IMG/VR virus record: IMGVR_UViG_3300011114_000214
Location: 1-40,601 of that record
DNA length: 40,601 nucleotides
Direction: 5' to 3' (one strand)
DNA from: a virus
Made by a program: the position numbers and the translations under genes. Below the pieces are notes generated by a model that was not told where the DNA came from, made no database searches, and saw only the letters and a program-made list of their open reading frames with translations. Below are positions 26,117-33,302 of this stretch, in pieces (within the stretch, counting starts at the first letter, position 1; every line of letters begins with the position of its first letter).

Positions 26117-27625
26117 ATGACCATCTCCAGCCAGACCAGAAAAGCAGGGCCATTCGTAGGAAGTGGATCGACTGGTCCATTTGCATTCGCATTTAAAATA
26201 TTCCAACCGTCCGATATGTTGGTTGTGAAGGTAAACAATGCGACCACAGTTGAAACAACCTTAGTATTAACAACCGATTTCACCGTATCTTTGAATTTCG
26301 ACCAGAACTCAAATCCTGGTGGGAATGTAACTCTTGTTGCTCCATTGGCAGTTGGATACAACATGGTCATGTCTTCCCAGATCCCTTATTTGCAAGAAAC
26401 AGATCTGACCAACCAGGGTGGATTTTATCCAGAGGTTATTACTAATTCTCTAGACAATTTAACCATACAAACCCAGCAGCTAAAGGAAGAGGTTGACCGC
26501 TCTGCAAAGCTTCCAATTACTTCTACTGAAGATGCTGATGCCCTGGTGGCCGATATTGTGCGAATAGCTGCAAGTGCTGCGAATATTGACATTGTTGCCA
26601 ATAACATCACTTCAGTTAATACAGATGCAACTTACATCGCCAACATTAATACGGTTGCCGGTTCCATTGCCAATGTAAATACTGTTGGTACTAACATCGC
26701 ATCCGTGAATACAAACGCTACGAATATAGCTAGTATCAATACGAATGCTACTAACATAGTGGCCATTCAAAATGCCGCAGCCAATGCCGCTGCTGCCGCT
26801 GTATCTGCCGGAGCCGCCGCAACTAGCGCAACCAGTGCAAGTAACTCAGCAACGACCGCTACAACTCAAGCAACGAGCGCAACAAATTCAGCGACAAGTG
26901 CCACAGCATCGGCATCTAGCGCGACTTCAAGCGCATCAACAGCAACCGCCCAGGCATCGTCAGCAACGTCTTCTGCATCCACCGCAACTACTCAAGCTGG
27001 CCTAGCAACGACCCAAGCAAGTAATGCAGCAACATCGGCTACCAATGCCGGAACGTCAGCATCCACGGCTACCACCCAGGCTGGGATAGCAACGACCCAG
27101 GCAACCAATGCAGCGGCATCTGCGGTATCAGCGGCGGCCAGTCTTGCATCGTTCCAGAATACTTACCTTGGGGCTTTCGCATCCGACCCTACTCTAGATC
27201 CGCATGGCGGGGCGTTAACTGCCGGTGATCTGTACTTCAATACAGCATCTAACAGAGTCAGAGTCTACTCAGGAGCGACCTGGAGTTATGTAGCACTGGA
27301 TGCTACAGTTGTAGTCTCGAAGGATTCTGCTACTGGATCCGCAATACTACCGGCCGGAACTACTGGTGAGCGTACTGTAACCGGTGTAACCAACGGTATG
27401 CTGAGATACAACACGACCATTGCTGGATTTGAGGGATACGTTGCCGGTGCCTGGGGTGGTGTAGGTGGCGCACAAGCCAACGGAGCAATCTACGAGAATG
27501 CTCAGTCGGTAACATCATCGTACACCTTGACAACATCTAAAAATGGATTCTCAGTTGGGCCTATCACGTTGGGGTCTGGCGTTGTAGTTACTGTCCCAAG
27601 CGGCTCTCGCTGGTACGTTCTTTAG
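26117..27625 (+). CDS. tail fibre, T7 gp17-type N-terminus with A/S/T coiled-coil repeats
   Basis: 502 residues; AGGAG lies eight bases before the ATG. Residues 1-130 (TISSQTRKAGPFVGSGSTGP; FKIFQPSDMLVVKVN; SLDNLTIQTQQLKEEVDRSA) match the T7 tail-fibre attachment domain that docks to the tail tube. Residues about 150-215 hold an N-I-x-T/S-N-A-T repeat, and 215-345 a long Ala/Ser/Thr repeat with regular Ala and Gln (SATTATTQATSATNSATSAT), a trimeric coiled coil as in lambda Stf. The C-terminal 150 residues are strand-like, with GDLYFNTASNRVRVYSGATW, a common tail-fibre motif. No receptor-binding tip is obvious, so the smaller genes downstream may provide it. Confidence 0.85.
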   Translation: MTISSQTRKAGPFVGSGSTGPFAFAFKIFQPSDMLVVKVNNATTVETTLVLTTDFTVSLNFDQNSNPGGNVTLVAPLAVGYNMVMSSQIPYLQETDLTNQGGFYPEVITNSLDNLTIQTQQLKEEVDRSAKLPITSTEDADALVADIVRIAASAANIDIVANNITSVNTDATYIANINTVAGSIANVNTVGTNIASVNTNATNIASINTNATNIVAIQNAAANAAAAAVSAGAAATSATSASNSATTATTQATSATNSATSATASASSATSSASTATAQASSATSSASTATTQAGLATTQASNAATSATNAGTSASTATTQAGIATTQATNAAASAVSAAASLASFQNTYLGAFASDPTLDPHGGALTAGDLYFNTASNRVRVYSGATWSYVALDATVVVSKDSATGSAILPAGTTGERTVTGVTNGMLRYNTTIAGFEGYVAGAWGGVGGAQANGAIYENAQSVTSSYTLTTSKNGFSVGPITLGSGVVVTVPSGSRWYVL

Positions 27626-27636
27626 GAGATATATAA

Positions 27637-28854
27637 ATGGCTAGTTCGATAAATGCAAGCACGTCTGGCGGTGGCGGGATAATAACGACTGCTGACGCTA
27701 CAGGAAATTTAAACATACAAAGTGGCGGCTCTACGGTGGTTGCTGTGACCTCTACTGGCGCTAAAGTCTCCACTGGGAGTCTTACAGGCTCATACGGAAC
27801 AGGTGGTATTACTTCTAACTTTGCTGCTGGTGATGGCGCACTTAATGCTAATACTACGGGTGCTAGTAATGCGTCAGTAGGATACAACTCACTCAATTCC
27901 AACTTGAGTGGTGGCGAGAACTCAGCATTTGGCAGAACGGCTCTTTTTACTAATACTACTGGTGCTAGTAATACGGCGGTAGGAACTTACGCCCTTCAAT
28001 ATAATTTAAGCTCATCAAACAACACGGCAATAGGGTGGTCATCACTTCTCTACAACACAGCCTCTAACAACACTGCTGTAGGCTATCAAGCAATGTATGG
28101 CGCAAGTGGAACAAGTACGGGGGCTAATAATGCTGCAATTGGGTATAAGGCTCTTTTTGCAAATACAAGTGGACAATATAATACAGCAGTTGGTTCAAAT
28201 TCACTCTTGGCAATGACCAGTCCTAGTGCTAACACAGCCGTTGGTTACAACGCGCTCCAAACCGTCTCAACTAACGGCAGTAACACGGCAATAGGTTATC
28301 AGGCACTTAATAGTGCAACTGGTTACAATAATACAGCGATAGGCTCCCAAGCTGGAGCATCTTTAGCTGGTGGAGTAAGTAATACTCTGATTGGAGGATA
28401 CACCACGACTCCGGGGGGGGTTAACGCATCAAACTGGACAGTTTTGTCAGACGGGGATGCTAATGTTAAATTAGCAATAGATACTAATTCTGCTATATGG
28501 GCAGTAAACGGACAGCCATTCTTTAATCAGGCAGCGCCAACAGCAAAGACGGGGGCAGCAACTTTAACTGGGGCTGAACTTCTGACAGGTATCATTACTT
28601 ACAATGGCATTGCAGCATCTCTTACAATGCCTCTAGGCTCTGCATTAGATACGGCAATAACTGGAGGGAATCTTCCAGTTGGCTTTGCGTTTGAATTTGT
28701 AGTAATTAATACTGGCGCTGCTACTGCAACAATGGCTGTCAATACTAATGTTACTTTTGTTGGAGTTCTAACAGTATTAGCATTAGCTTCAGTTCGTTGG
28801 AGAGTAAGGAAAACAGCAGCATCAACATTCATTGTGTACAGAGTATCTAATTAA
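27637..28854 (+). CDS. tail-fibre/adhesin with NTAVGYxAL head repeats
   Basis: 405 residues, AGGAGATATATAA upstream. Residues about 68-245 contain about eight copies of an N-[NT]-[AT]-[AV]-G-[YTW] repeat with 14-25 residue spacing (NTAVGTYALQYN, NTAIGWSSLL, NTAVGYQAMYG, NTAVGYNALQ), the left-handed roll pattern of trimeric adhesin heads and phage fibres. The C-terminal 150 residues (GAATLTGAELLTGIITYNG... RVRKTAASTFIVYRVSN) look like a receptor-facing beta domain. A run of eight G (28413-28420) falls at codons 259-262, between the two parts. Base use is more A/T-ending than upstream, suggesting that this gene block was exchanged between phages. Confidence 0.75.
   Translation: MASSINASTSGGGGIITTADATGNLNIQSGGSTVVAVTSTGAKVSTGSLTGSYGTGGITSNFAAGDGALNANTTGASNASVGYNSLNSNLSGGENSAFGRTALFTNTTGASNTAVGTYALQYNLSSSNNTAIGWSSLLYNTASNNTAVGYQAMYGASGTSTGANNAAIGYKALFANTSGQYNTAVGSNSLLAMTSPSANTAVGYNALQTVSTNGSNTAIGYQALNSATGYNNTAIGSQAGASLAGGVSNTLIGGYTTTPGGVNASNWTVLSDGDANVKLAIDTNSAIWAVNGQPFFNQAAPTAKTGAATLTGAELLTGIITYNGIAASLTMPLGSALDTAITGGNLPVGFAFEFVVINTGAATATMAVNTNVTFVGVLTVLALASVRWRVRKTAASTFIVYRVSN
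28413..28420 (+). repeat. G8 homopolymer inside the adhesin gene
   Basis: Eight consecutive G at codons 259-262 (Pro-Gly-Gly-Val) of the 27637-28854 gene. A one-base slip would shift the frame after the head repeats and remove the C-terminal 140 residues. It is the longest G run in the window that I noticed. Confidence 0.8.
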
Positions 28855-28889
28855 AAGGGGAATAAAATGTTCAAGACACTGACCTAGTA

Positions 28890-29093
28890 ATGCACGGTCT
28901 TATTGCTCAGAACGTCAAGGCTGCACTAGACAAGGCTGGTGTAGATACATTTACAGGTTGGTCAGAGGATGAAGATGGTACGCAGAAACTTGGTATAACT
29001 GACTTGATTACATCAATGATCAATGCGATCAAGGAACTCAAGGCAATTGTAGAAATACAAGCAGAGCAAATTAAAGTGTTAAAAGGAGAATAA
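28890..29093 (+). CDS. detached S74-type (endosialidase) intramolecular chaperone fragment
   Basis: 67 residues from ATG 28890, and the frame stays open upstream to the TAA at 28863. Read through, it gives VQDTDLVMHGLIAQNVKAAL, then GVDTFTGWSEDEDGTQKLG, TDLITSMINAIKELKAIVEI. That HG[FL]IAQ...GW.EDEDG...L...LI..MI.A[IV]QEL series is the C-terminal end of the S74 endosialidase chaperone domain normally fused to tail fibres. Here it is cut off from any fibre and lacks the catalytic Ser/Lys part. A strong AAGGGGAATAAA-ATG at 28867 opens a 6-codon ORF (MFKTLT) that ends two bases before ATG 28890, so the fragment may be translated by re-initiation or is decaying. Confidence 0.6.
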   Translation: MHGLIAQNVKAALDKAGVDTFTGWSEDEDGTQKLGITDLITSMINAIKELKAIVEIQAEQIKVLKGE

Positions 29094-29094
29094 T

Positions 29095-29721
29095 ATGTCG
29101 AGTATCGTAGTCGCTGGAGACACATCTGGCACAATCACAATAGCTGCTCCGGCTGTAGCAGGGTCAGGCACACTAACTCTACCCGTAGCCACAGACACAC
29201 TAGCCGGAATAGCTGCCACTCAGACTCTAACCAACAAGACTCTGACAAGTCCTACTATTACTGGAGCTACTATAACTGTTGCCGCAACTGCTGCTCCAGC
29301 GTTTAGTGCTTATGCAAACGTTGCACAGAGCGTATCTCTCTCCACTTTTACTAAAGTTACATTTCAAGTGGAAGATTTTGATACTAACAGTAACTTTGCA
29401 AGTTCAACTTTTACTCCAACTGTTGCTGGTTATTATCAATTTAATTGTTTATTACAAGCAGGTACCGTAACTACACAAAGTAGACAGATTAACGTTTTAT
29501 ATAAAAATGGTGGCGCGTTAAGTAGAATATTTGATGTTTCTGTTACTTACGAAGCAACTTCGCGTGTAGGAGTATCTAGCACTTTGTTAGCGTATGCAAA
29601 CGGTACAACAGACTATTTTGAAATGTATGGGTTTATAGTTGGCGCTGGAGCAACAACATTTTCCAACACAGATAGTACCTTTACATCAAGATTTTCGGCA
29701 TCAATGGTAAGGAGTGCATAA
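29095..29721 (+). CDS. small fibre protein with TNKTLTSPTI motif and C1q-like C-terminus
   Basis: 208 residues with AAAAGGAG upstream. Residues 1-60 carry a short beta segment and TQTLTNKTLTSPTITGATIT, a repeat-like motif found in phage fibre shafts. The remainder, AFSAYANVAQSVSLSTFTKV, then FNCLLQAGTVTTQSRQINVL and DYFEMYGFIVG, has the C1q/TNF-like jelly-roll signature (aromatic and glycine spacing). Such trimeric domains cap fibres and bind receptors. It is probably a fibre-tip or adaptor subunit; no experimental basis. Confidence 0.7.
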   Translation: MSSIVVAGDTSGTITIAAPAVAGSGTLTLPVATDTLAGIAATQTLTNKTLTSPTITGATITVAATAAPAFSAYANVAQSVSLSTFTKVTFQVEDFDTNSNFASSTFTPTVAGYYQFNCLLQAGTVTTQSRQINVLYKNGGALSRIFDVSVTYEATSRVGVSSTLLAYANGTTDYFEMYGFIVGAGATTFSNTDSTFTSRFSASMVRSA

Positions 29722-29882
29722 TGACTATCTACGAACAAGTAATGGCTCTATATCCTGAGTTAACACAACAAGACTTTATGACAGTCATCATCCTACAAAA
29801 CGACTCAGATGGTAAAGGTGACTACATAGCTAAGTGGGAACATCCTACTCTGCCTAGACCTAACTTTGGTGACAAACAATGA
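29721..29882 (+). CDS. small XkdW-like tail-fibre-associated protein
   Basis: 53 residues: starts MTIYEQVMALYPELTQQDFM, then NDSDGKGDYIAKWEHPTLPR. The Y-x-x-[IV]-x-x-x-Y-P start and the D-G-K-G-x-Y-I-x-x-W-x-H/N-P ending resemble the XkdW family of small phage proteins located next to tail fibre genes. A fibre-assembly helper role is likely but unproved. The first ATG shares a base with the preceding stop, and the stop forms ATGA with the next start. Confidence 0.6.
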   Translation: MTIYEQVMALYPELTQQDFMTVIILQNDSDGKGDYIAKWEHPTLPRPNFGDKQ

Positions 29883-29968
29883 TAATTAAATACAGGGCTG
29901 TTTATCCACCTGCTGGTGAAATAGTTTGGGCTACACAGCCAACTGAAGTTTGGCTACAAGGAGAATAA
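29879..29968 (+). CDS. 29-residue protein, function unknown
   Basis: MIIKYRAVYPPAGEIVWATQ followed by PTEVWLQGE. The ATG overlaps the previous stop as ATGA and its last codons provide the ribosome site (AAGGAG) of the next gene. The tight coupling argues that it is translated; no family could be recognised. It may be a tail-fibre assembly helper. Confidence 0.45.
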   Translation: MIIKYRAVYPPAGEIVWATQPTEVWLQGE

Positions 29969-29969
29969 T

Positions 29970-30611
29970 ATGAGTATCGTTCTGGATGGCACAAGTGGTT
30001 TGACCTCACCTGCGGCTGTATTAACTACAACTCCACTGGCTGTAACCTCTGGCGGCACTGGTGCAGCAACTCTGGTATTACCTGCACTAAAACAGCAAAT
30101 ATTTGCTACTGCTGGTGCTTCTACCTTTACAGTACCCACTGGTGTTACTCAGTTAAAAGTCACAGTGATTGGCGGTGGTGGTGGAGGAGGTTTAAGTGGG
30201 CGTGCGACTGGCGGGGGAGCATCAGTTAAATGGATAACTGGTTTAGTACCTGCTGCAATTATAGCGACTACAGTAGGGGCTGGCGGGGCTGCTGTGAACG
30301 CTACTCCGTACATTGGAGCAACAGGTGGCTCATCATCTTTTGGTGCCTATTGTTCTGCAACAGGTGGCTTGGGAATAGGCCAGGGTGGGTTAGGTTCCGG
30401 TGGTGATCTTAATGCCGCGGGTGGAATTGGCTCCTTCGGAGCGACCTGTGGGACTGGTAACTATTCATTCGCCTCCGGGGGGTCGCTTTTTTCGGGAGGT
30501 ACGACGAACGCAACAATAGGTGTATATGGAGTGGGAGGTTCGGGTACTGGCAATATTACTGGCAATGTGGCTGGTGCTGCGGGGGTGATATTAGTTGAAT
30601 GGATAGCATAA
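29970..30611 (+). CDS. glycine-rich tail tip adhesin-like protein
   Basis: 213 residues, preceded by AAGGAG. The start SIVLDGTSGLTSPAAVLTTT, then PLAVTSGGTGAATLVLPA is typical of phage fibre tips. Residues about 55-70 form a small beta strand pair (TVPTGVTQLKVTVIGGGGGG), after which glycine patches (GGGGGGGL, GGTTNATIG, GVGGSGTGN) dominate to the end IL-VEWIA. Glycine-rich tips of this kind occur in adhesins of the gp38 type and in 'glycine-rich domain' receptor-binding proteins. Receptor and trimer state are unknown. Confidence 0.65.
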   Translation: MSIVLDGTSGLTSPAAVLTTTPLAVTSGGTGAATLVLPALKQQIFATAGASTFTVPTGVTQLKVTVIGGGGGGGLSGRATGGGASVKWITGLVPAAIIATTVGAGGAAVNATPYIGATGGSSSFGAYCSATGGLGIGQGGLGSGGDLNAAGGIGSFGATCGTGNYSFASGGSLFSGGTTNATIGVYGVGGSGTGNITGNVAGAAGVILVEWIA

Positions 30612-30621
30612 GGGGATGATA

Positions 30622-30846
30622 ATGAAAAAAGCATTGGTTAGTACAAACGAGCCATTATTCGATGGATTTAGAATTGCACAGGTAGAAGATGAAGCGAATA
30701 TATTTGAAGTACACGATTCTTTGTTCTGGATAGACTGCGCCGATGATGTAACTGCGGATAGCTTTTATTACGATCCAACTACTTTAGCTATTCTTCCAAA
30801 TCCGCTACCAAAAGAAATAGCAACTACAGGGACACAACCCTTCTAA
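30622..30846 (+). CDS. small acidic phage protein, function unknown
   Basis: 74 residues from ATG 30622; the upstream ATG at 30616 has no spacing to the AGGGG site (30611-30615), so 30622 is preferred. Sequence MKKALVSTNEPLFDGFRIAQ, then VHDSLFWIDCADDVTADSFY and YYDPTTLAILPNPLP: a small beta-type domain common in tail regions of phages and cyanophages. It probably belongs with the fibre genes. The TAA overlaps the next ATG. Confidence 0.6.
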   Translation: MKKALVSTNEPLFDGFRIAQVEDEANIFEVHDSLFWIDCADDVTADSFYYDPTTLAILPNPLPKEIATTGTQPF

Positions 30847-31154
30847 TGGTCAGGGCCGTGACACCAGCGCATATGCTTACCTATGACGGGGCGCAGTTAA
30901 ATGTATACCATGTAGACAAGGGCGAGGGACTACCTAAACATGGCCATACATTCAGTCACGCAACTCTATGCCACGCGGGTTCTGTAATGGTACGCAAAGA
31001 AGGAAAAGAGATGGTGATGGACAAAACCACTCAACCAGTAAACCTCGTTGCTAATGAGTGGCATGAATTAGAGGCATTGGAGGACGGAACTGTATTTGTT
31101 AATGTATTTGCTGTGCAAGAACCTCCGGTAGATTTTGTCGGTAAATTGGGCTAG
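30846..31154 (+). CDS. small cupin-like protein
   Basis: 102 residues. The sequence MLTYDGAQLNVYHVDKGEGL, then PKHGHTFSHATLCHAGSVMV with H33, H35 and H39-like spacing, and a Glu about 74 (EWHELEAL) resemble the two histidine motifs of a cupin (GxxxxxHxHxxxxE-like followed by a downstream motif). It could bind a metal. Position after the adhesins suggests a virion or host-interaction accessory; substrate cannot be named. A second cupin-like gene follows terL (2859-3350) but shows no close similarity. Confidence 0.6.
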   Translation: MVRAVTPAHMLTYDGAQLNVYHVDKGEGLPKHGHTFSHATLCHAGSVMVRKEGKEMVMDKTTQPVNLVANEWHELEALEDGTVFVNVFAVQEPPVDFVGKLG

Positions 31155-31161
31155 AAGAATA

Positions 31162-31323
31162 ATGACCATTAAAGACAAAGCCAAGAAGGTAGTGGGCAAG
31201 GTTGATGAGGTTATTGTTAAGACCGACTCCACCGTAGATCATGCACTTGACCTTATCAAGAACTCGAAGCGTAGTATAATAATTATTATCTTAATCGTTG
31301 GTCTTATTATTTGGATGGTATAA
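31162..31323 (+). CDS. small single-span membrane protein in lysis region
   Basis: 53 residues from ATG 31162, which follows a GAAGAATA stretch; an in-frame start at 31135 lies inside the previous gene and is less likely. Residues 1-35 are charged and amphipathic (KAKKVVGKVDEVIVKTD), followed by a C-terminal membrane segment (SIIIIILIVGLIIWMV). A tail-anchored topology could mark a membrane-acting lysis accessory or an exclusion protein. It abuts the next gene. Confidence 0.6.
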   Translation: MTIKDKAKKVVGKVDEVIVKTDSTVDHALDLIKNSKRSIIIIILIVGLIIWMV

Positions 31324-31578
31324 ATGGACGGGCAGATGATAATCAATCTGTTGGTTGGCAGCGGGCTGGGTGTACTAGGCTGGTTCGCTCGACAACTCTG
31401 GGATGCAGTGGAACGATTAAAGTCTGACGTTAAGAGTATTGAGATATGTCTGCCTTCTAACTATGTTCGTAAACAGGATATGTCAGATCTCAAACACGAC
31501 ATGGAAGCCAGGTTCGATAAATTAGAATCAATGCTGGCTAGAATTTTCGAGAAGCTTGACCAGAAGCAAGACAAGTGA
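31324..31578 (+). CDS. membrane-anchored coiled-coil lysis-region protein
   Basis: 84 residues: an N-terminal membrane segment (IINLLVGSGLGVLGWFARQLW, residues 5-25) then a coiled coil (SDVKSIEI..., LKHDMEARFDKLESMLARIF). Proteins of this shape precede holin and endolysin genes in many phages and may act as a holin partner or regulate it. Its stop overlaps the next start as GTGA, implying coupling. Confidence 0.6.
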   Translation: MDGQMIINLLVGSGLGVLGWFARQLWDAVERLKSDVKSIEICLPSNYVRKQDMSDLKHDMEARFDKLESMLARIFEKLDQKQDK

Positions 31579-31766
31579 AACGTGCTATACATTCGAAGAC
31601 TCTTTGGCTAAATGGATCTATAGTCCTTTTGCTAGGTCTTATTGAGTTGGCTGCGGCCACCTTCTCTGTGTACCTCCCTCCGATAGCGTATTCAATATTA
31701 ATATTTATCTCCGGTGCGGGTAACATGGTCCTACGATGTTATACCAATCAACAGTTGGTCAAATGA
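31575..31766 (+). CDS. holin-like two-span membrane protein
   Basis: 63 residues from GTG 31575. Sequence KRAIHSKTLWLNGSIVLLLG gives a short basic start and first span, AAATFSVYLPPIAYSILIFI the second, ending GNMVLRCYTNQQLVK. The order K-SKT-[LI]-W-[LFN]-N then two hydrophobic segments and VLR-x-x-T is a familiar class II holin-like family. Holins open the inner membrane at the time of lysis. Gene order (coiled coil, holin, endolysin, spanins) supports the call. Confidence 0.75.
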   Translation: MKRAIHSKTLWLNGSIVLLLGLIELAAATFSVYLPPIAYSILIFISGAGNMVLRCYTNQQLVK

Positions 31767-32170
31767 TAATCCTCAAAGACTACTTCAATAATAAGATTGC
31801 GGAAGTAACTCCGGCCATAAGTCTCAACGGTCTCGACCTTCTGTACAAAGTGAATCGGTTACTCGCAGACTATGTCACTAAGGGTAACGTGTTGAGAGTC
31901 AGTCCAAAGACTGGGTGCCTGATCTCCGGCAATAAGGATGGTGACGGTGGGATGAGGTTGCAGTCATCCAAAACTGGGAGTCCTAACTCTGCCCACAAAC
32001 AGGGGATGGCTGTAGATATCTACGACCCGCAGAACAAATTAGATAACTACCTGACAGACGAGATACTAACTAAGTTTGATTTGTATCGCGAGGCACCGGA
32101 GTCTACCCTGGGATGGTGTCATCTTGGAACTAGGATACCCGGATCTGGCCATCGCACGTTCAAACCGTAA
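31763..32170 (+). CDS. endolysin, peptidase M15-type
   Basis: 135 residues from ATG 31763 overlapping the holin stop (ATGA); a longer frame from 31736 would start inside the holin gene. The M15 zinc motifs are visible: SAHKQGMAVDIYD gives H78 and D85, and LGWCHLGTR gives H120, followed by SGHRTF at the end. M15 enzymes cleave peptidoglycan peptide bonds (D-Ala or L-Ala-D-Glu type). There is no signal peptide, so it needs the holin. Confidence 0.85.
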   Translation: MIILKDYFNNKIAEVTPAISLNGLDLLYKVNRLLADYVTKGNVLRVSPKTGCLISGNKDGDGGMRLQSSKTGSPNSAHKQGMAVDIYDPQNKLDNYLTDEILTKFDLYREAPESTLGWCHLGTRIPGSGHRTFKP

Positions 32171-32655
32171 TGCCATTCCTAATTCCAATCGCAGCCAAAA
32201 TATCAATTGCCCTAACGCTCGTCATTGCGTTATTTTCATCCGGCCTATACGTTGGTAACCGTTTAGGAATATCGTCGTGCCAAGAGGCTGTAATCGAGTC
32301 GCAGAGGCATGGCCTTGAGGTCAGTGCAAAACAGTCTCAAATATCAGACTCAGTCACCACAAAATATGTGGATCGTATAAAAATTGTGCAGGGTAGGACT
32401 CAGGAAATAATTAAGGAGATTAAAGTCTATGTTAAAGATGATGCCGATACTTATCTGCCTGGTGGCTTCCGGATGCTCCACGATCTCGCCATCAACTATG
32501 ACCCCGGCAGTGCCAGTGGAACTGTTGATGAGACCCCCGTTAAAACTCAAGATGTTGCCGAAACGGTTGTCAGAAATTACGGTATCTGCCAAGAAAATTC
32601 ACAAACCCTCGAAGCCCTTCAAGACTTTGTCAGACAGCAAGCCGCCGTTAGATGA
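32170..32655 (+). CDS. Rz: i-spanin (Rz-type)
   Basis: 161 residues. An N-terminal membrane segment (IAAKISIALTLVIALFSSGL, about 7-26) precedes a periplasmic coiled coil (AKQSQISDSVTTKYVDRIKI; IKEIKVYVKDDADTYLPGGF) and the family C-terminus with TPVKTQDVAETVVRNYGICQ, ending QDFVRQQAAVR. Rz subunits span the periplasm with the lipoprotein Rz1 and fuse inner and outer membranes to finish lysis. The ATG shares one base with the endolysin stop. The o-spanin is nested within it in another frame. Confidence 0.85.
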   Translation: MPFLIPIAAKISIALTLVIALFSSGLYVGNRLGISSCQEAVIESQRHGLEVSAKQSQISDSVTTKYVDRIKIVQGRTQEIIKEIKVYVKDDADTYLPGGFRMLHDLAINYDPGSASGTVDETPVKTQDVAETVVRNYGICQENSQTLEALQDFVRQQAAVR

Positions 32656-32662
32656 CGAGTAA
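32429..32662 (+). CDS. Rz1: o-spanin lipoprotein (Rz1-type), nested in the i-spanin gene
   Basis: 77 residues in frame +2 within Rz. The signal MLKMMPILICLVASGCSTIS has a lipobox with Cys16, followed by a proline-rich segment (TMTPAVPVELLMRPPLKLK), both typical of Rz1. AAGGAG (32413-32418) lies ten bases upstream. Full nesting, as in lambda, means mutations affect both proteins. A second ATG at 32438 is a possible shorter start. Confidence 0.85.
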   Translation: MLKMMPILICLVASGCSTISPSTMTPAVPVELLMRPPLKLKMLPKRLSEITVSAKKIHKPSKPFKTLSDSKPPLDDE

Positions 32663-32669
32663 TGCTCGA

Positions 32670-32703
32670 TTTATACCTGTTTTTGGATATAGATAGGTAT
32701 AAA
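32670..32703. terminator. inverted repeat between convergent lysis and hydrolase genes
   Basis: TTTATACCT (32670-32678) and AGGTATAAA (32695-32703) are perfect 9-base inverted arms around a 16-base loop, lying in the 48-base gap between the convergent genes. The stem is A/T-rich and has no T run on either side, so a bidirectional terminator is possible but not typical; a protein binding site is the alternative. Confidence 0.4.
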
Positions 32704-32710
32704 GTACCGA

Positions 32711-33088
32711 TCATTTGTAATATGCGTGTTGGCCGCAGATTGTAACCAGCTTCAACTTGCTCCAACTCTTTGGCTTCTCGATCCACGTTGCGTGGAAGTG
32801 GGTGGCCTCAAACTTCCCGTTACCGTAGATGGCCATTCTTGCTGATCGTTCTGCCTGTAGCCATTCTCTACTCTGAACATTGGGTCGATACTCAGATTTA
32901 AGAACTCCTCCATACATCTTCTCCGGCACCCACGAGAATTGTGCCGGTGCCAGGACCACCTTTGCTATATCGCCATCTGGACCAAGCCGATTTAACACTA
33001 CCTGGGCTGTCTTAACCTGACAATGCTCAGGCTCACCTCTTGATTCGTAGAATGTCACCAGGGTCAGCCACATTAGCATTTCAGCCAT
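32711..33088 (-). CDS. cell wall hydrolase, SleB-type
   Basis: 125 residues, with GAGGAA upstream on the minus strand. TFYESRGEPEHCQVKTAQVV followed by LNRLG shows the E-x-R-G-E and V-V-L-N-R motifs of the Hydrolase_2 (SleB) family; E15 in ESRGE is the probable catalytic glutamate, and ATHFHATW is the third family motif. Such enzymes cut the glycan strand (lytic transglycosylase-like). A second cell-wall enzyme coded in the opposite, early-type operon is unusual beside the M15 endolysin. It is last in the leftward operon. Confidence 0.85.
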   Translation of the reverse strand: MAEMLMWLTLVTFYESRGEPEHCQVKTAQVVLNRLGPDGDIAKVVLAPAQFSWVPEKMYGGVLKSEYRPNVQSREWLQAERSARMAIYGNGKFEATHFHATWIEKPKSWSKLKLVTICGQHAYYK

Positions 33089-33302
33089 GTTTATTCCTCG
33101 ATTCCATTAAGATTTTGTATAGCTTTCTTTCTCCGTCAATTCTTTTACCTTTTAACAAATGCTCTTGATATTTCAACGCTTGGCGCATAAATGTTAATTC
33201 CCTTCTAGCAATGAATAATTTTTCAGCAAGCACTCTTGAATCGGTTGTGGTTTCCAGAATGGCATTGACTGCTTGCTCTCTATTCTCTGTCTCATTATCC
33301 AC
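33081..33302 (-). CDS. small charged helical protein, function unknown
   Basis: 73 residues from a GTG at 33302; an excellent AAAGGAGG site lies seven bases upstream, deciding the start. The product is nearly all helix with alternating charges (NREQAVNAILETTTDSRVLA; ARRELTFMRQALKYQEHLLK), likely a coiled coil. It overlaps the SleB start by 8 bases and the end of the upstream TGT-like gene by 109 bases. No family was recognised. Confidence 0.55.
   Translation of the reverse strand: MDNETENREQAVNAILETTTDSRVLAEKLFIARRELTFMRQALKYQEHLLKGKRIDGERKLYKILMESRNKHG

Noticed and set aside
26600-27150. Tandem repeat resembling a CRISPR or minisatellite
   Set aside because: The repetition is a degenerate codon pattern of Ala/Ser/Thr coiled coil in a tail fibre; no fixed spacer-repeat arrangement. 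No CRISPR array seen anywhere.
27637-30611. Diversity-generating retroelement as in BPP-1 (template/variable repeats, reverse transcriptase)
   Set aside because: The head genes resemble BPP-1, but no reverse transcriptase or adenine-substituted repeat pair was seen in the window; the fibre genes show no lectin-fold variable end.
32670-32703. Standard bidirectional rho-independent terminator
   Set aside because: The stem is perfect but A/T-rich and has no T run on either strand; listed only at low confidence.
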